The notes under the pieces were generated by a model. It saw only the letters and a list, made by a program, of their open reading frames with translations, was not told where the DNA came from and searched no databases. DNA of 64,000 nt from Schistocerca nitens (taxonomy: Eukaryota > Arthropoda > Insecta > Orthoptera > Acrididae), in the NCBI RefSeq assembly GCF_023898315.1, contig NC_064614.1:1055744432-1055808431 (forward strand). The letters run 5' to 3'. The number at the start of each line of letters is the position of its first letter. Positions within the stretch are counted from its first letter, which is position 1. The translations under genes and the position numbers were made by a program. This document shows, piece by piece, positions 21,936 through 33,032 of this stretch.

Positions 21936-24293
21936 CAGATACGAGAAGATACTTGTTAATCTCGTAATCCCAATAGAGTCGACGGCATTGGCACAGCTAT
22001 GGGCCGTATCAGGTTTTCGATGGCGGAAGAGTTTGTGAGAAGATTTTCAGATCTAGTTCTGCTGAATGATTCGGATGTCAAGCTACACTTGAGAAACGAT
22101 ATGATCAAGCTGCAGTCACTAGTATATAATAATATTCCTGATACAAATCAGAGTATTTTGAGGATTACCCACGACAATCTGAAACACTTCTGAATTTTGG
22201 TTTATATTGTATTGTCCATCATGTATATTATGCGCATGGCGTAAAAAACGTTATGTTTCACTCATTTCTTTACAGATTTTCGCTTATTATTTCCAATTAA
22301 CATAATACTGGCATGTGGAACGTGAAAACAAACAATACAAAAAAGATGACATAAATTTAAAACTTACAATTACAATTTAAAACATGAAACAATAATGAGT
22401 AAAATAAATGATTACAATAATAATGAACGTATATATATTTTAATTTACTATGTTGAAAATACACCGACAGTACACTGTGTACAGCTCAGTCTACAAAAAT
22501 GGTATTTCGGAAAACAGATTTATTACACATGCATGCATGGGGCTTGAAATTTCTTTAATTTATGTTGTAACGAAAATTTCCATTTTTCAAAATTAATTAA
22601 TGATAGTGGAATACTCTGGAAAATTTCAAATTATTACAAAAGTTTATTATACGGTTTATAAGAATGTTAATTACATTTCAACTTTTACACGAAAAACATT
22701 TTCATACATCACCGTTTTGGAGAAATTCCCTCTACCCATTAAAAGTGAAAATGGACACAAATAAAGAAATGTTCGTTGTATTATTTTGCCTCATCTACAC
22801 ACCTGACAAGTTTCATCAAGATCGTTTAATTACACTAGGAACTGAAATCCTTTGTAAGCAGGTAGCCTCCCAGCTGTCCAAGAAGCACCATTGTACCAGA
22901 AGTTGTCATGGCACTTAACTCCTCCTCCGTCATATGGACTTGTGCAAATACACTCATTTGCAAAAGAATATCGAGAAAGGCTGTCAGCCATCAGACCTTC
23001 CAGAAAAATATTGTGCTTATAGAATTAGCTCCGATTATAGAGGTAATGTCATTCGACAATTCTGTGTGATTACATATATTTAGACTTAAACTTAGTTTCG
23101 TATTAAACGTATGTATCGCTTGCCTATTGTAGTACATCTCAATGGCGCGTTTCGCATCAGTCTCTGTTTGTATATCGCAGTGCGGTTTGTGCCACACATA
23201 CAGTCGGTTCGTCAAAAAAACTGTTATGCATCCTCCACCTTTACCTTTTGTGCTACGTCGCAAAAGCTATCTAACTTATCATCTGCCTCGAAATACACGA
23301 AATATTACCATTTAATTCTACTGCCTTATCACAATCCTGCTGCAAAGCGCGACTCGAAATTTCCGCCTTGTGCAAGAGTTCAGAGTAGAGGTGTTTTGCA
23401 TAACAGTTACGAATGTCCAGGAATTTGCATAGATAGCGGACGATGTTCCAGACTATTTATTGCCTACTCACGACTCCCGGTACATGACCAATGTTGCCAC
23501 AGGCAAACATTTTCTACTGCTGAATTGTAATGTGTACCGCTCGTGTTTGGGCGGCAGCTGCTGATCGTCATGTGCAAGTGACAGTCAAAGCCAGGCACAG
23601 TACTCGAGCGGGATTTACTCTAAAGGTCTAACCACGTATCTTCTAAGACAATGAGTGAGGAAATACCTCTAGGTAACAACAACACGTATCCATTGCTCTC
23701 ATTTGCATGAAGTACATCTTAATCTATTATCAATAAATCATTATCTCCCACAAATTTAGAAAGACTGCGACCACGTGTAACAATAAGGAGATACAAATGA
23801 AGAAGGCGATAGGCGAGGCTGATATCATTTACTCATTTCCGTAAAACGGATTAGACAAAGTTCTTCGGCACAAGAAGTCAACAAGTTCAAGATGTCATGA
23901 TTAACACAGGAGAGAAAACATTAGAGAAGAAAAAAAGGAGGCACAGTTGTTGATTGCAAGACCACAAGGATTCCTACACTGGCAGGAAAAGAAAGCAGAT
24001 GCAAAATGGACTTAAGAGAGAAAAATAATGGCAACATAAGGATGAAGGAATAAGAGATGGAAGTTGAGAGAAAGGAAGAGAATGTTATTATATAAAATTG
24101 CCACATTTTTTTCGAAAACACTCAGAAAGAAGAAGAAGAATCTACAATATTTCTTTATGATTAAGATGTGGATAAATAGTCAATTCAAACGAGCAGCGGT
24201 TTAACTCGTGTTCTCCTATTCGAGAAAAGAGAGTACTAACCAAGGGAAAATATAATGTTATAATGTTACATAATTAATATCTAGTTTGTTGGC
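21936..24293. other. No confirmed gene; possible EGF-like exon on minus strand
   Basis: AT-rich. On the minus strand, about 22989-22831 carries an open stretch with CICTSPYDGGGVKCHD preceded by an acceptor-like ACAG. It is listed under findings and not called as a gene. A plus-strand frame at 23111-23530 (139 residues) has no recognisable content. Confidence 0.3.
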
Positions 24294-24338
24294 AAGTACA
24301 TATCTACAGTCTGCACGTAGAGATTTTGATATGTACTT
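24294..24338. repeat. Short inverted repeat
   Basis: aagtacatatc (24294-24304) and gatatgtactt (24328-24338) are perfect reverse complements, 11 bp, separated by 23 bases. Confidence 0.85.
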
Positions 24339-24379
24339 GGATGGCAGACATGTACCTGCAAACGAACAAAAGATTAAAT

Positions 24380-24840
24380 ACGAAACTTTATATTTTCACA
24401 ACGATGATCGAAATACTTTGATTAACCGATGAAACTTTTCCAGCAGTGACAAAAAATATTTTTTCATGTGATATAATTACAAATTAACAGTTTTAGTAAA
24501 TTTTCCACTACTTGTAGGGTAAACCTTACTTATCACCAAATTTCGTGATTCTAGGTCAACGGAAAGTACCCTATAGTTTTCGATGCGTGAGTTTGCGAGT
24601 ATCAAAATATGTGACACTGATGGGCGTATCTGTCGACTACATAGACTTGGAAGCTTTAGTTTTTAACACCTCCAAGAAACCACAGACATTAGTACGTGAC
24701 ATAATTTTCAACTTGATATGTCTACTCGTTCCTGAGGAAAACAATTTTTAACAGTCTGGCAAACAGACAGAAGGACAGCAAAGTGATCTTATATGGGTTC
24801 CGTTTTACCGAGTTAGGTACGGAGCCGAAAACCTAATTGG
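24380..24840. repeat. Probable dispersed repeat, unclassified
   Basis: Contains gtcaacggaaagtaccctat, then ttcaacttgatatgtctact, cagacagaaggacagcaaag and tgatcttatatgggttccgt. I recall near matches as a dispersed repeat in several insect genomes. This window has one copy only, so the assignment is from memory. It has no coding content that I recognise. Confidence 0.35.
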
Positions 24841-25620
24841 AAAGTGTAAGATGGCTACATTTATATTGAGATGTGGAACTCCCAGAAGGACAACCATTTG
24901 GACCGAAGCGTAAGTTGACCTGGTGAATTCAAAGGGAAGAGAAAATTTTATATGAATGTAACAAAACGTGAAATTCTGTGGAACGTATGAAGTACAACAT
25001 ATGAAGTAAAAGATGGTTTTCTCTCTGGAATTATTTGAAATCTTAGTTCTTTTAAGAATTATTTAAAAAGCTCATCCGTCTGTCTTAAGGCAGCTACGAC
25101 CATGATATTTCTAGAGTGCAGTAAAGTATCATACATACTGCTTTCACCAACACAGTGGCTGCTGACACAAAACTTCCCAGCGGCCCGAGTTTCGCCGACA
25201 CACTGCTCGCTTCCATTTTTTCCGCCTTTATTACTCTTTTTTCAGTATTCCACGCTCCACGCATACCCCAGTAAGCCTCACCTACCTGCAGTGAAAGCGA
25301 ACCATAAAGCGGTCTCAAAAAAGGGAAAAATACTCGGCCCACTGCTATAGAATGCCAGCGACCGTAACGTCGACCCAGGGCAGCGTGTCTGTGTTGGAAC
25401 AATAGCGCGAACACGTACTTCATTAGCCCACCGTTAAGTTCTTTAGTGCGCTTACGGGCTTACGGAAAGCGTACACGGGACGCTGCTTTCGATGAGTCAC
25501 TAAAAAAATGCATCGGGACATCTTGAAGATTTCCCCGTTTGTAATTAATTGACAATATAATTTGCAACAAGTTAATAAGAGTAGCGACATTTTACTTAAT
25601 AGTTAGAACAAGGCTTAAAA
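24841..25620. other. No gene confirmed; GC-richer block at about 25140-25440
   Basis: A minus-strand frame of 109 residues (25094-25423) exists but has no recognisable domain. The surrounding block is less AT-rich than its neighbours and may be an old repeat. Confidence 0.35.
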
Positions 25621-25624
25621 AATA

Positions 25625-26500
25625 TAATACACTTTTAATGGTATCTGTTGACTTGGAAAATCATTCGACAACGTAAAATGGTGCCAGACGTTTGAAATCC
25701 TCAAATAAATTAATGTAATTTGTAGACAAACACGCGTAATACAGAGTCTGTTGATGAACTAAGAGAAAGGAAGTTGAAGAAAAAACAATAATGAAAGAAT
25801 ACTATTGATAAGAATAGCTGATGACGAAACTAGCCTCTGTTGCAGTAAAGAGCAATACTGAATGTGATGAAGACTCTATTGAGCACAGAAAACTAAAGAA
25901 ATACCGAAGTATTTAGGAGTAACAGAAACGAGATTAGCGATAATGTTTAAAAAAAGCTGAGGACTACGTTGTAGCAATATGACAGACGAAGGGAGGAAAA
26001 GTGGCGTGAGGAGCAAACATAGGTAGAGACAGCATGCTTCACTAAAAGGACCCGTCTGATATCCAGCGTCGGCCTTATTTTGAAAATAAAATTCTGAGAA
26101 TCTATAACCAAATAGCACCAATGGGTGGAAGTGAACCACGAATGTGGAAAAATTGTAAGAGAAGAGAATCAAAACAATTGAGATCTGTGTTACAGACGGC
26201 TTTTGGAAATTACAGGGACTGTTAACATATTCAGTCGGTGAAAGAATGAATACGTGTACAACGTTGCCCACAAGAAGCGACAAGATGACAAGACACGTGT
26301 TAGGACATTTAACACTTTCGAGACCAAAACTGTAGAGGGAGAAAAAGATTGGAATATACTAAACACATAATTGAGGTCGTTAGTTGTAGATATTAAGCTG
26401 AGATGAAATGAGTGCCACAGCAGAGGAAATAGCACCGGAACACATAAAAGTAGGTAGAATGGAACTAAACAGTGATCATTAAGGCTTTGTAAAATGATGT
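25625..26500 (+). pseudogene. RTE-type LINE fragment, heavily decayed
   Basis: At 25645 the text VDLE, a frame change, then SFDNVKWCQTFEILK matches the RTE RT block around the first palm aspartate. Later pieces, in shifting frames, are YLGVTETRLAI near 25905 (the post-palm YLGS block) and SVGERMNTCTTLPTRSDKM near 26235 (the C-terminal RRDR block). The order and spacing agree with the better RTE copy at 42185-55660, with large internal losses. Stops are frequent; no frame is functional. Confidence 0.6.
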
Positions 26501-26529
26501 ACATCGTTTACATTACACATTGATTGGAA

Positions 26530-26810
26530 GGATTCTTCCTTTGTAATAAGTTGTTCCTCGGCGAAGCTTCCATTACACGAAATGCATTTGTTCCATCGTT
26601 GACTTTTCTAATCGTCTTTGAGAACAATGAGGTATCCGTTTGCTCTGAAACAATTTTTTCCTTGTTCGCTTCGTCGTTTCATTTACCTCGTTGATTTCTC
26701 GTCGTTGGATCAAACAGACGTGAGAGTGCATATTCTGTACAGTATGGTGAATGAGTAACGGAGAAAGGCTGCGATGTCCCCAATGAGGCGTCGTGTCGAT
26801 CACTGCCGTG
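26530..26810 (-). pseudogene. Possible mariner transposase C-terminal remnant
   Basis: The minus strand reads NGYLIVLKDD, a stop, then KSQRWNKCISCNGSF. This resembles the conserved mariner tail (a short basic stretch, then W-x-KC and a GDY-like site). The match is short and no catalytic motif is seen, so this is tentative. Confidence 0.3.
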
Positions 26811-27091
26811 ACGATTTTTATTCATGTTCACATTGTGGTGACGTCTCACCTACCTAATGACTTCTCAAGCTGTGTTGCAGTACACATCATTCGCAGTTGA
26901 CGGTAGGAAAAATCGACAATTGTGCTGTTGTCATGTCAAAAAATTCTCACCTTGATATTGTGAACTGATTGCTGATTTTTGTAGCGGAGAGCGACTCCAT
27001 TACGATGTCTGAGGCTTCGTTACCAGAGCACACATATTCGCCCATGCCTCGGCTATCAGTTCAGATCTGTTTAGACGCACTTGCACTCGAT

Positions 27092-27284
27092 GCCGGCCGC
27101 GGTGGTCTCGCGGTTCTAGGCGCGCAGCCCGGAACCGTGCGACTGCTACGGTCGCAGGTTCGAATCCTGCCTCGGGCATGGATGTGTGTGATGTCCTTAG
27201 GTTAGTTAGGTTTAAGTAGTTCTAGGTTCTAGGGGACTAATGACCACAGCAGTTGAGTCCCATAGTGCTCAGAGCCATTTTTGA
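27092..27284 (+). mobile_element. tRNA-derived SINE (head type I), perfect 13-bp target duplication
   Basis: gccggccgcggtggtctcgc starts the head; B box aggttcgaatcctg; shared body; end gagccatttttga. acttgcactcgat occurs at 27079-27091 and 27285-27297. Boxes and ends are intact, so this is a young-looking copy. Confidence 0.95.
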
Positions 27285-27297
27285 ACTTGCACTCGAT

Positions 27298-27848
27298 CAA
27301 ACCGAGTGTGAACTGCTTATGTACCAATTACGCGTACACTTTACTTCCTCATCTTCTGTTTGACATAATCTGCGTAGTACTGTTCTAGTTCTCGTATTCA
27401 CTCGCCGCTGTACACAGCTCTTGCAAGTGACACTATCTCCGTTCACATTTTGAACCATTTGCTGCGTATTGGAGAGCTTGTAGGCATCCCTTTGTGAATA
27501 AATCAGTGATAGCACACAACCTTGAAATCGTTGTTGCCGTGAAAAGGAAGGACCACACTTGTGTAGAACAACAGCACCTCAACTAAAAATCGATTTCAAG
27601 GTTTTACGAAAGTTTGTGAGCGATTTATAACCAGTTTTTCATTATTCGCGAACAGACAGGATATTGAGCTTAACTTTTTCAGGTGCAGTAAGGTGGGAGA
27701 ACTTATCCAACACTGCCATTGTGTTAGGAAACTTCCATAATTACGTGAGTGGCAGAATGGGGGTGGGGAAAGAGTCCCATCGAATCTTAGTGATAAAGGG
27801 GGGAGGGCGGCAATGATATCTCAGGTAAAGTTTTAATTAAGAGAATAT
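27298..27848. other. No gene seen
   Basis: Spacer between two SINE copies in opposite orientation; short frames only. Confidence 0.4.
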
Positions 27849-27861
27849 AATTATTATAACA

Positions 27862-28059
27862 AATGGTTCAAATGGCTCTGAGCACTATGGGACTCAACTG
27901 CTGTGGTCATCAGTCCCCTAGAACTTAGAACTACTTAAACCTAACTAACCTAAGGACATCACACACAGCCATGCCCGAGGCAGGATTCGAACCTGCGACC
28001 GTAGCAGTCGCACGGTTCCGGACTCCGCGCCTAGAACCGCGAGACCACCGCGGCCGGCC
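27862..28059 (-). mobile_element. tRNA-derived SINE (head type I), perfect 13-bp target duplication
   Basis: Reverse-complement copy: it begins (3' end) aatggttcaaatggctctg and ends in the head ...accgcggccggc. aattattataaca lies on both sides (27849-27861 and 28060-28072). It faces the copy at 27092-27284, about 580 bp away, so the pair can form an inverted repeat. Confidence 0.95.
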
Positions 28060-28072
28060 AATTATTATAACA

Positions 28073-29476
28073 GCTAACGTTTGTTTTCAATTCCGAGTAT
28101 ACACAATATTGATGTATCCATTATAAATTTGTATCAAAACTTATACAGCGGGCATGTTAAGGCACATGCCATCAAATCGAAACACGTGAAAGCAAGAAGT
28201 TAAATGTTTGTGGAAGGAAACTAAGCTGAAGTTCATTGACAAGAACTCCCTTAGTGATCATAGAGATCAAAAGATTCAAATGTCACGTAATAATATGCTC
28301 AACGGAAGGTTCGAACAATTTTGTATTTCATCTGAAAAGGTACACTGACGTTTAATGTGTACAATACAACTTCTTAGGCATCCACCAAAACCGTTAGTCC
28401 TATTTTCTTGGAGTGTTTTTTTGCCAGTCTCTCTCCTTCTGTCAGTCTGAATACTGCTCGTGGTTGGAATGCTTAAAATGTGTTTTAATCAGATGTTAAA
28501 AACACTATTAATAAACTTTGTAAATAAAACATTTTTATTGAGGTGTTTTTATCAATTTGTAAAACAAATAAATTTCGATTTACGTATATTTACTCGTCTA
28601 CGGGGTAAGCATAGAAGGACCCTCACGTAATTAATGGACGTCCTCTTAGGGGTATCGGGGGTACTAATACGCAGGGCAAGAGTCGCGGCGGGAAAGAGGG
28701 CACTTCCAGTTTATAGTGTTATACTACCTTCATCATTCATACAGCTCAAAATAAGTTGAGTGAAACTATTTTGTTCTGAGAAGACGTATAAAACGTAATG
28801 GACAACCAGTGTTTTGCCGCTCTAGACGAGAACCGAAAATGACGCCCACTATTTTTTACTGCCATCGGCCTCCCCGATGCTTCCAACCCCTTCCCCGACT
28901 CCACCGCCAGCATCCAATCGCACAACACTGCCAATCCCCCATTATTCTTTCAGTTATTAAACTAAGGTTACAAGACAGCCTCAATTTCTAGGGACAGTCC
29001 TCAATTTTTATGCTACGTCCACAATTCCTTTAAAACTGATTAAGTACAACAAATGACCTCACTTTCTTACTTTTTGTCCTCAGTTTATTAAATTTTCCCG
29101 AAATAACTGAAATCGAAAGTATGTGGTGAGCATTTTAAGCAGAAAGGTAGTTGAATATATCAATTCAGCCAAATTTGGCATCAAATACTTACTTTATTTC
29201 ATTGCAAGAAAGCTGAATAACAAAGCTATGGAACTATTTACTGGTAAGAATGAATTTTTCCATGAATTTCGAAATTATGCCTTACTGATGGGAGATATGA
29301 CGAAGCATCAAGCTAGTTCATCTGGATAATAGAGATATTAATTCATTTTTGTTGCAATTAAAATTTTTTTGTACGGAGTAAATCTAATCTTCCTCAGCAT
29401 GCGCCTTCTCGACATTAAATAAATAAATGATGCCTTGTTTGTATTTTCTGTTTGAAGTTCTACAATCCGTATTAGC
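28073..29476. other. No gene seen
   Basis: Short frames only; the 60- to 68-residue frames lack recognisable motifs. Confidence 0.45.
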
Positions 29477-29640
29477 CGCCACGGTAGTGCAATGGTCCAA
29501 GCGACAGGCTTCCGATCGGGTTAGAATTCCGCTGAGGTGTGCATGTAGTGTCTGTCTAAAGACAGTGGCCCTTTCCCTCCACTGGGTTCAGTGGCCGTAG
29601 ATTAAGAATGGCGGACTGCTTAGTCCACTGAGTTGCTCAA
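29477..29640 (+). mobile_element. Possible tRNA-derived SINE, old
   Basis: gccgccacggtagtgcaatg with ggtccaagcgacaggctt (A-box-like) is followed by cgggttagaattccgctga (B-box-like) at tRNA spacing. The rest shares no body with the other SINEs and no target duplication was found. Confidence 0.35.
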
Positions 29641-29750
29641 GGTGATAGTTAACATTTAAGCAAAACAATTAATTACATTGTTTTCATTAAACTGTTTCTT
29701 CAAGCAAAGTTACTGCACTTGGAATGTTCCTTACTCTGTAAAGTTTTGAT

Positions 29751-29966
29751 GCCCGCATCTCGTGGTCGTGCGGTAGCGTTCTCGCTTCCCACGCCCGGGT
29801 TCCCGGGTTCGATTCCCGGCGGGGTCAGGGATTTTCTCTGCCTCGTGATGGCTGGGTGTTGTGTGCTGTCCTTAGGTTAGTTAGGTTTAAGTAGTTCTAA
29901 GTTCTAGGGGACTTATGACCACAGCAGTTGAGTCCCATAGTGCTCAGAGCCATTTGAACCATTTTG
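29751..29966 (+). mobile_element. tRNA-derived SINE with a different head (type II) on the common body
   Basis: The head reads gcccgcatctcgtggtcgtg, then cggtagcgttctcgcttccc and a strong B box gggttcgattcccgg. The body after position 29868 (gtccttaggttagttaggtt to agagccatttgaacc) is the same as in the type I copies. Flanks aaagttttga at 29740-29749 and 29967-29976 are identical. This is direct evidence that heads are exchanged on a shared tail. Confidence 0.94.
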
Positions 29967-29976
29967 AAAGTTTTGA

Positions 29977-30729
29977 CGTCGGCAAAGTGCAAAATGCAAC
30001 ACAGAGATTACAGTATACACTAATGTGTTAAATTATATTGAGACAACAGTTTGCAAGCACAAGGCACACAATTTCTACAACTACGTCTCGTCGGCAAGTA
30101 AGTCACGACACTCACTTCCTGGGTGTTACTTGCATATGTATCAACTGTTAAGAAAAGGACAGCTAATTTGGGAAAAGACAAAGCAGTTTTGTTTCATGCT
30201 AGGAGTCTCTGACGCTCAAAGAAAGACTCAGTTTTTGTATGGGTATGGTGAAATGCATGTACCTTTTACGCCATTTAGATATGCTGAAGAGAAGTAAAAA
30301 GCTTAGCTTGTGTATACGCGATCGCTTGTCCCACAGTAAATAATTGTAGAACTAAAAATATCTGCAGAACCACTCAGTACAACTGACGCATAAAAAATCA
30401 TCTGCAGAAGCAAAAACAAAACGACAAACTAAGGGAATCACAGTATAAGGTCGCGGTATAATCGCAACCCAGCGCACATGCCCAGCTTTAGCGCTCGACA
30501 AGATGAATTAAGATCATGTTTGTTTTCGTTTCATACTCAGTAATGGCTGCTTTAGTTCTGAGGAAGATGAAGGATTATTAGGTAATTGATCCCTATGGTT
30601 ATCGAAATCTGGAAGGAGCGGATGAGGTTATGGTTGTGGAAAGGGACCAAAATCAGTTACTGTCAGTTGGAGAAAACACACAACTCCACTTTCCTAAAAA
30701 CACTTTATCACACATGCCCTTAAAAGGAT
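29977..30729. other. No gene seen
   Basis: Short frames only. Confidence 0.4.
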
Positions 30730-32210
30730 TCAAACCATATGGCTGAAAGCCCAAACACAAGTTATTACATTTGTTGTAAGGAATTCACACGGCTGAAGGC
30801 CTTACTTAAAAAAAAAAAAAAATACGTAAATACTCGGCTGAAGACCACACACTGGGCACAGATGAACTAAGTCTTAAGGCTTGGATAAAAAGAATTTCAG
30901 ACACAGAAGAAAATTTTAAAAGGTTTTAAACAGGTGAATTATCAAATTTTAATTTGAGATAGCTGAAGGCCTTACCTTAAAATATTTCACGTAAAAGTTT
31001 GATTGAAGGCCACATACTGAATATAGAAGAACTGGTGGGTCAAGGCCTGTATAACAAAGATTTCAAACAGAGCAAAATCTTCTTTTTTAAAAATAAGTTT
31101 TAAAAATCAATCTTGAAACCTTATTTTAAGTCGGCTGAAGACCTTATTTTAAAATTGAAACAAACAGCTGAAGGCCTCACACAGCAGTTGAGACTAAAAG
31201 AAAATCGCACTCTAAAAAGAACATAACAATAGTGCTCAGAAGTGTTCCAGGGGTCGGCCTGAGGAGGTAGCTCTAACTTAAGTTTAGGTGAGACAAGTAG
31301 CCCAAAGTAAGACTAAATAATCGGATGGCAACCCGAACCAGGGACGGCGGAAGGACCGACCAACAAGATAATCAATTCCCTTCCACCCGACCAACGGCAT
31401 GACAACGGAAAATATCAGCGAGGACGAAGATACCAGCAGCATTACATCTTGAAAATCGGCTTCTAAATACAGTCAAGACACAATGACCACTCAAAAATAT
31501 GAACAAAACCAATGTTCTCCAACTACACGCCATGCCCGACAGCATCAACATGGCATGGTAAAAACACACTACGCTAACAGCCAGGGCACGCAACTGCAAT
31601 GTTAACAGCCACAAGGCGGAAAAATACCACTGGTACACTTTAGTAGTAAGTAACAAGCAATTAAATAGTTAAACACCATACAGGAACACGGCTGCAAAAT
31701 TTCGCCAACTCCAACACACCATATGTTGCTGCTTGTGGGAAGGTCCCAGGAAGCAACAACCACCAACGAACGAAGAGATGTCACAGCAGTTGAGGTTTCA
31801 TAACAAGTTAATTGATCACTCAACGTCAGTGTCCAGGTTCGGTGGGCGACGAACTTTCTACCTCTCGCAGCTAGCGCCTCACAATCCGACCGCACGTGCA
31901 CGCCGCCAGCGGCCCTCGCCTGACCGCGTGCCACACAGACTTCCTTACTGCTCTGTCCCAACGAACCCACTGCCTACAACATGCAGACAGCATTAAAGTA
32001 GCTACTCAGTCAGACCACACAAGCTACACATGATTCCACGAAACACTTCCACAAACAACTCAAACAATACTAAAACGGTCTCTGTGGAACAACAAGGTCG
32101 AATCATAAGTCGACACACACCGAGAACCCAGAAGCGACCAAACTGACGTTGTCCGATGAGACGACCGACCGAACCACCGACCAACCGAGGTCGTCTCCAT
32201 TCAAATCACG
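30730..32210. repeat. Unclassified repeat block with recurring GGCTGAAGGCC-type motif
   Basis: From 30741 to 31175 the motif ggctgaaggcctta and close variants recur at 30741, 30791, 30836, 30961, 31002, 31132 and 31166, with A-rich spacers of irregular length. The right part becomes GC-richer and ends in gaccgaccgaaccaccgacc near 32163-32182. Frames on both strands reach 122 residues but show no known domain. Its limits are uncertain. I take it as a decayed array plus flanking repeat and not as a gene. Confidence 0.45.
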
Positions 32211-32479
32211 TGTGTAATCATGTGTGTCGGCAATGGTTGGGCAAGTTACGGCTGTCCGCACCCGACTGCTGCTCCATCCCTAACTGAACTGCCCGACACA
32301 CGACGACCTGGAAATACTAGCGGTGGCTCCATAGATAGTACGACAGTGCTCTCATCGATTAGCGCTTCTGCTGCCACTCACGGGCAGGAAAGCCAGAAAC
32401 TTAGTGACGCCAGTAAATCGAACAAGAAACGGGACGGCAGTACAGCAAAGACAAGATGTCAAGCAATAAATGGCACAAA

Positions 32480-32671
32480 CACGAGCCACGCACGGCTCTG
32501 TTATGAAAACAATTCTGTGTTTAAATTTTTCCGATTTTTTCTTTTTTCTCCTCATTTGCTCAGTTTTTTTGCTGTTCGATTTGAAATTAATTTTTTCGCC
32601 CCTTGCCGCCCCTAAAATTTTTCCATCCTAGGCAGCCACCTAGTCTTGCCTAATGGCAGAAACAGCACTGT
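32480..32671 (-). mobile_element. Possible hAT-like transposon terminus
   Basis: Reading the minus strand from 32671: cagtgctgtttctgccatta, then ggcaagactaggtggctgcc and taggatgg. The start cagtgctg followed by alternating TAGGC/GCCTA blocks resembles ends I remember from hAT-type elements. Only one end is seen, and no transposase or 8-bp duplication. Confidence 0.35.
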
Positions 32672-32875
32672 GGATGACCAATTTTGTGGAAAACTCTGAA
32701 TGACGATCTGTCTAGCATGACCTATTCATCTTTTAGGGATATAAGAGTAAAGCACAGAAGACGACCTGACTACGTTAAATACCAGATACACACGGAGTAT
32801 TATGCCAGAAGCATAAGGTGTTTATAGGCATCCCAGATCCCCTACTAGAGAGAAAGTTGACAGCGGTGTTCTACT

Positions 32876-33032
32876 TGTGGGGCTGGTCCTGGCGGAGGTT
32901 CGAGTCCTCCCTCGGGCATGGGTGTGTGTATCTGTCCTTAGGATAAGTTAGATTAAGCAGTGTGTAAGCTTAGGGACTGATGACCTTAGCAGTTAAGTCC
33001 CATAAGATTTCACACACATCTGAACACATTTT
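32876..33032 (+). mobile_element. SINE (type III), 5' truncated, perfect 11-bp target duplication
   Basis: It starts inside the head (gtggggctggtcctggcgg), keeps B box aggttcgagtcctc, body gtccttaggataagttag and end gatttcacacacatctgaac. ggtgttctact lies at 32865-32875 and 33033-33043. It is the same family as the copy at 18255-18481, but its T tail is short. Confidence 0.94.

Noticed and set aside
25818-25830. CTGATGACGAAAC, which contains both hammerhead core parts
   Set aside because: No room for stem II between the core parts; likely chance, within a decayed LINE.
26190-26504. Minus-strand frames of 104 and 135 residues near 25.9-26.5 kb
   Set aside because: Antisense of a decayed RTE LINE.
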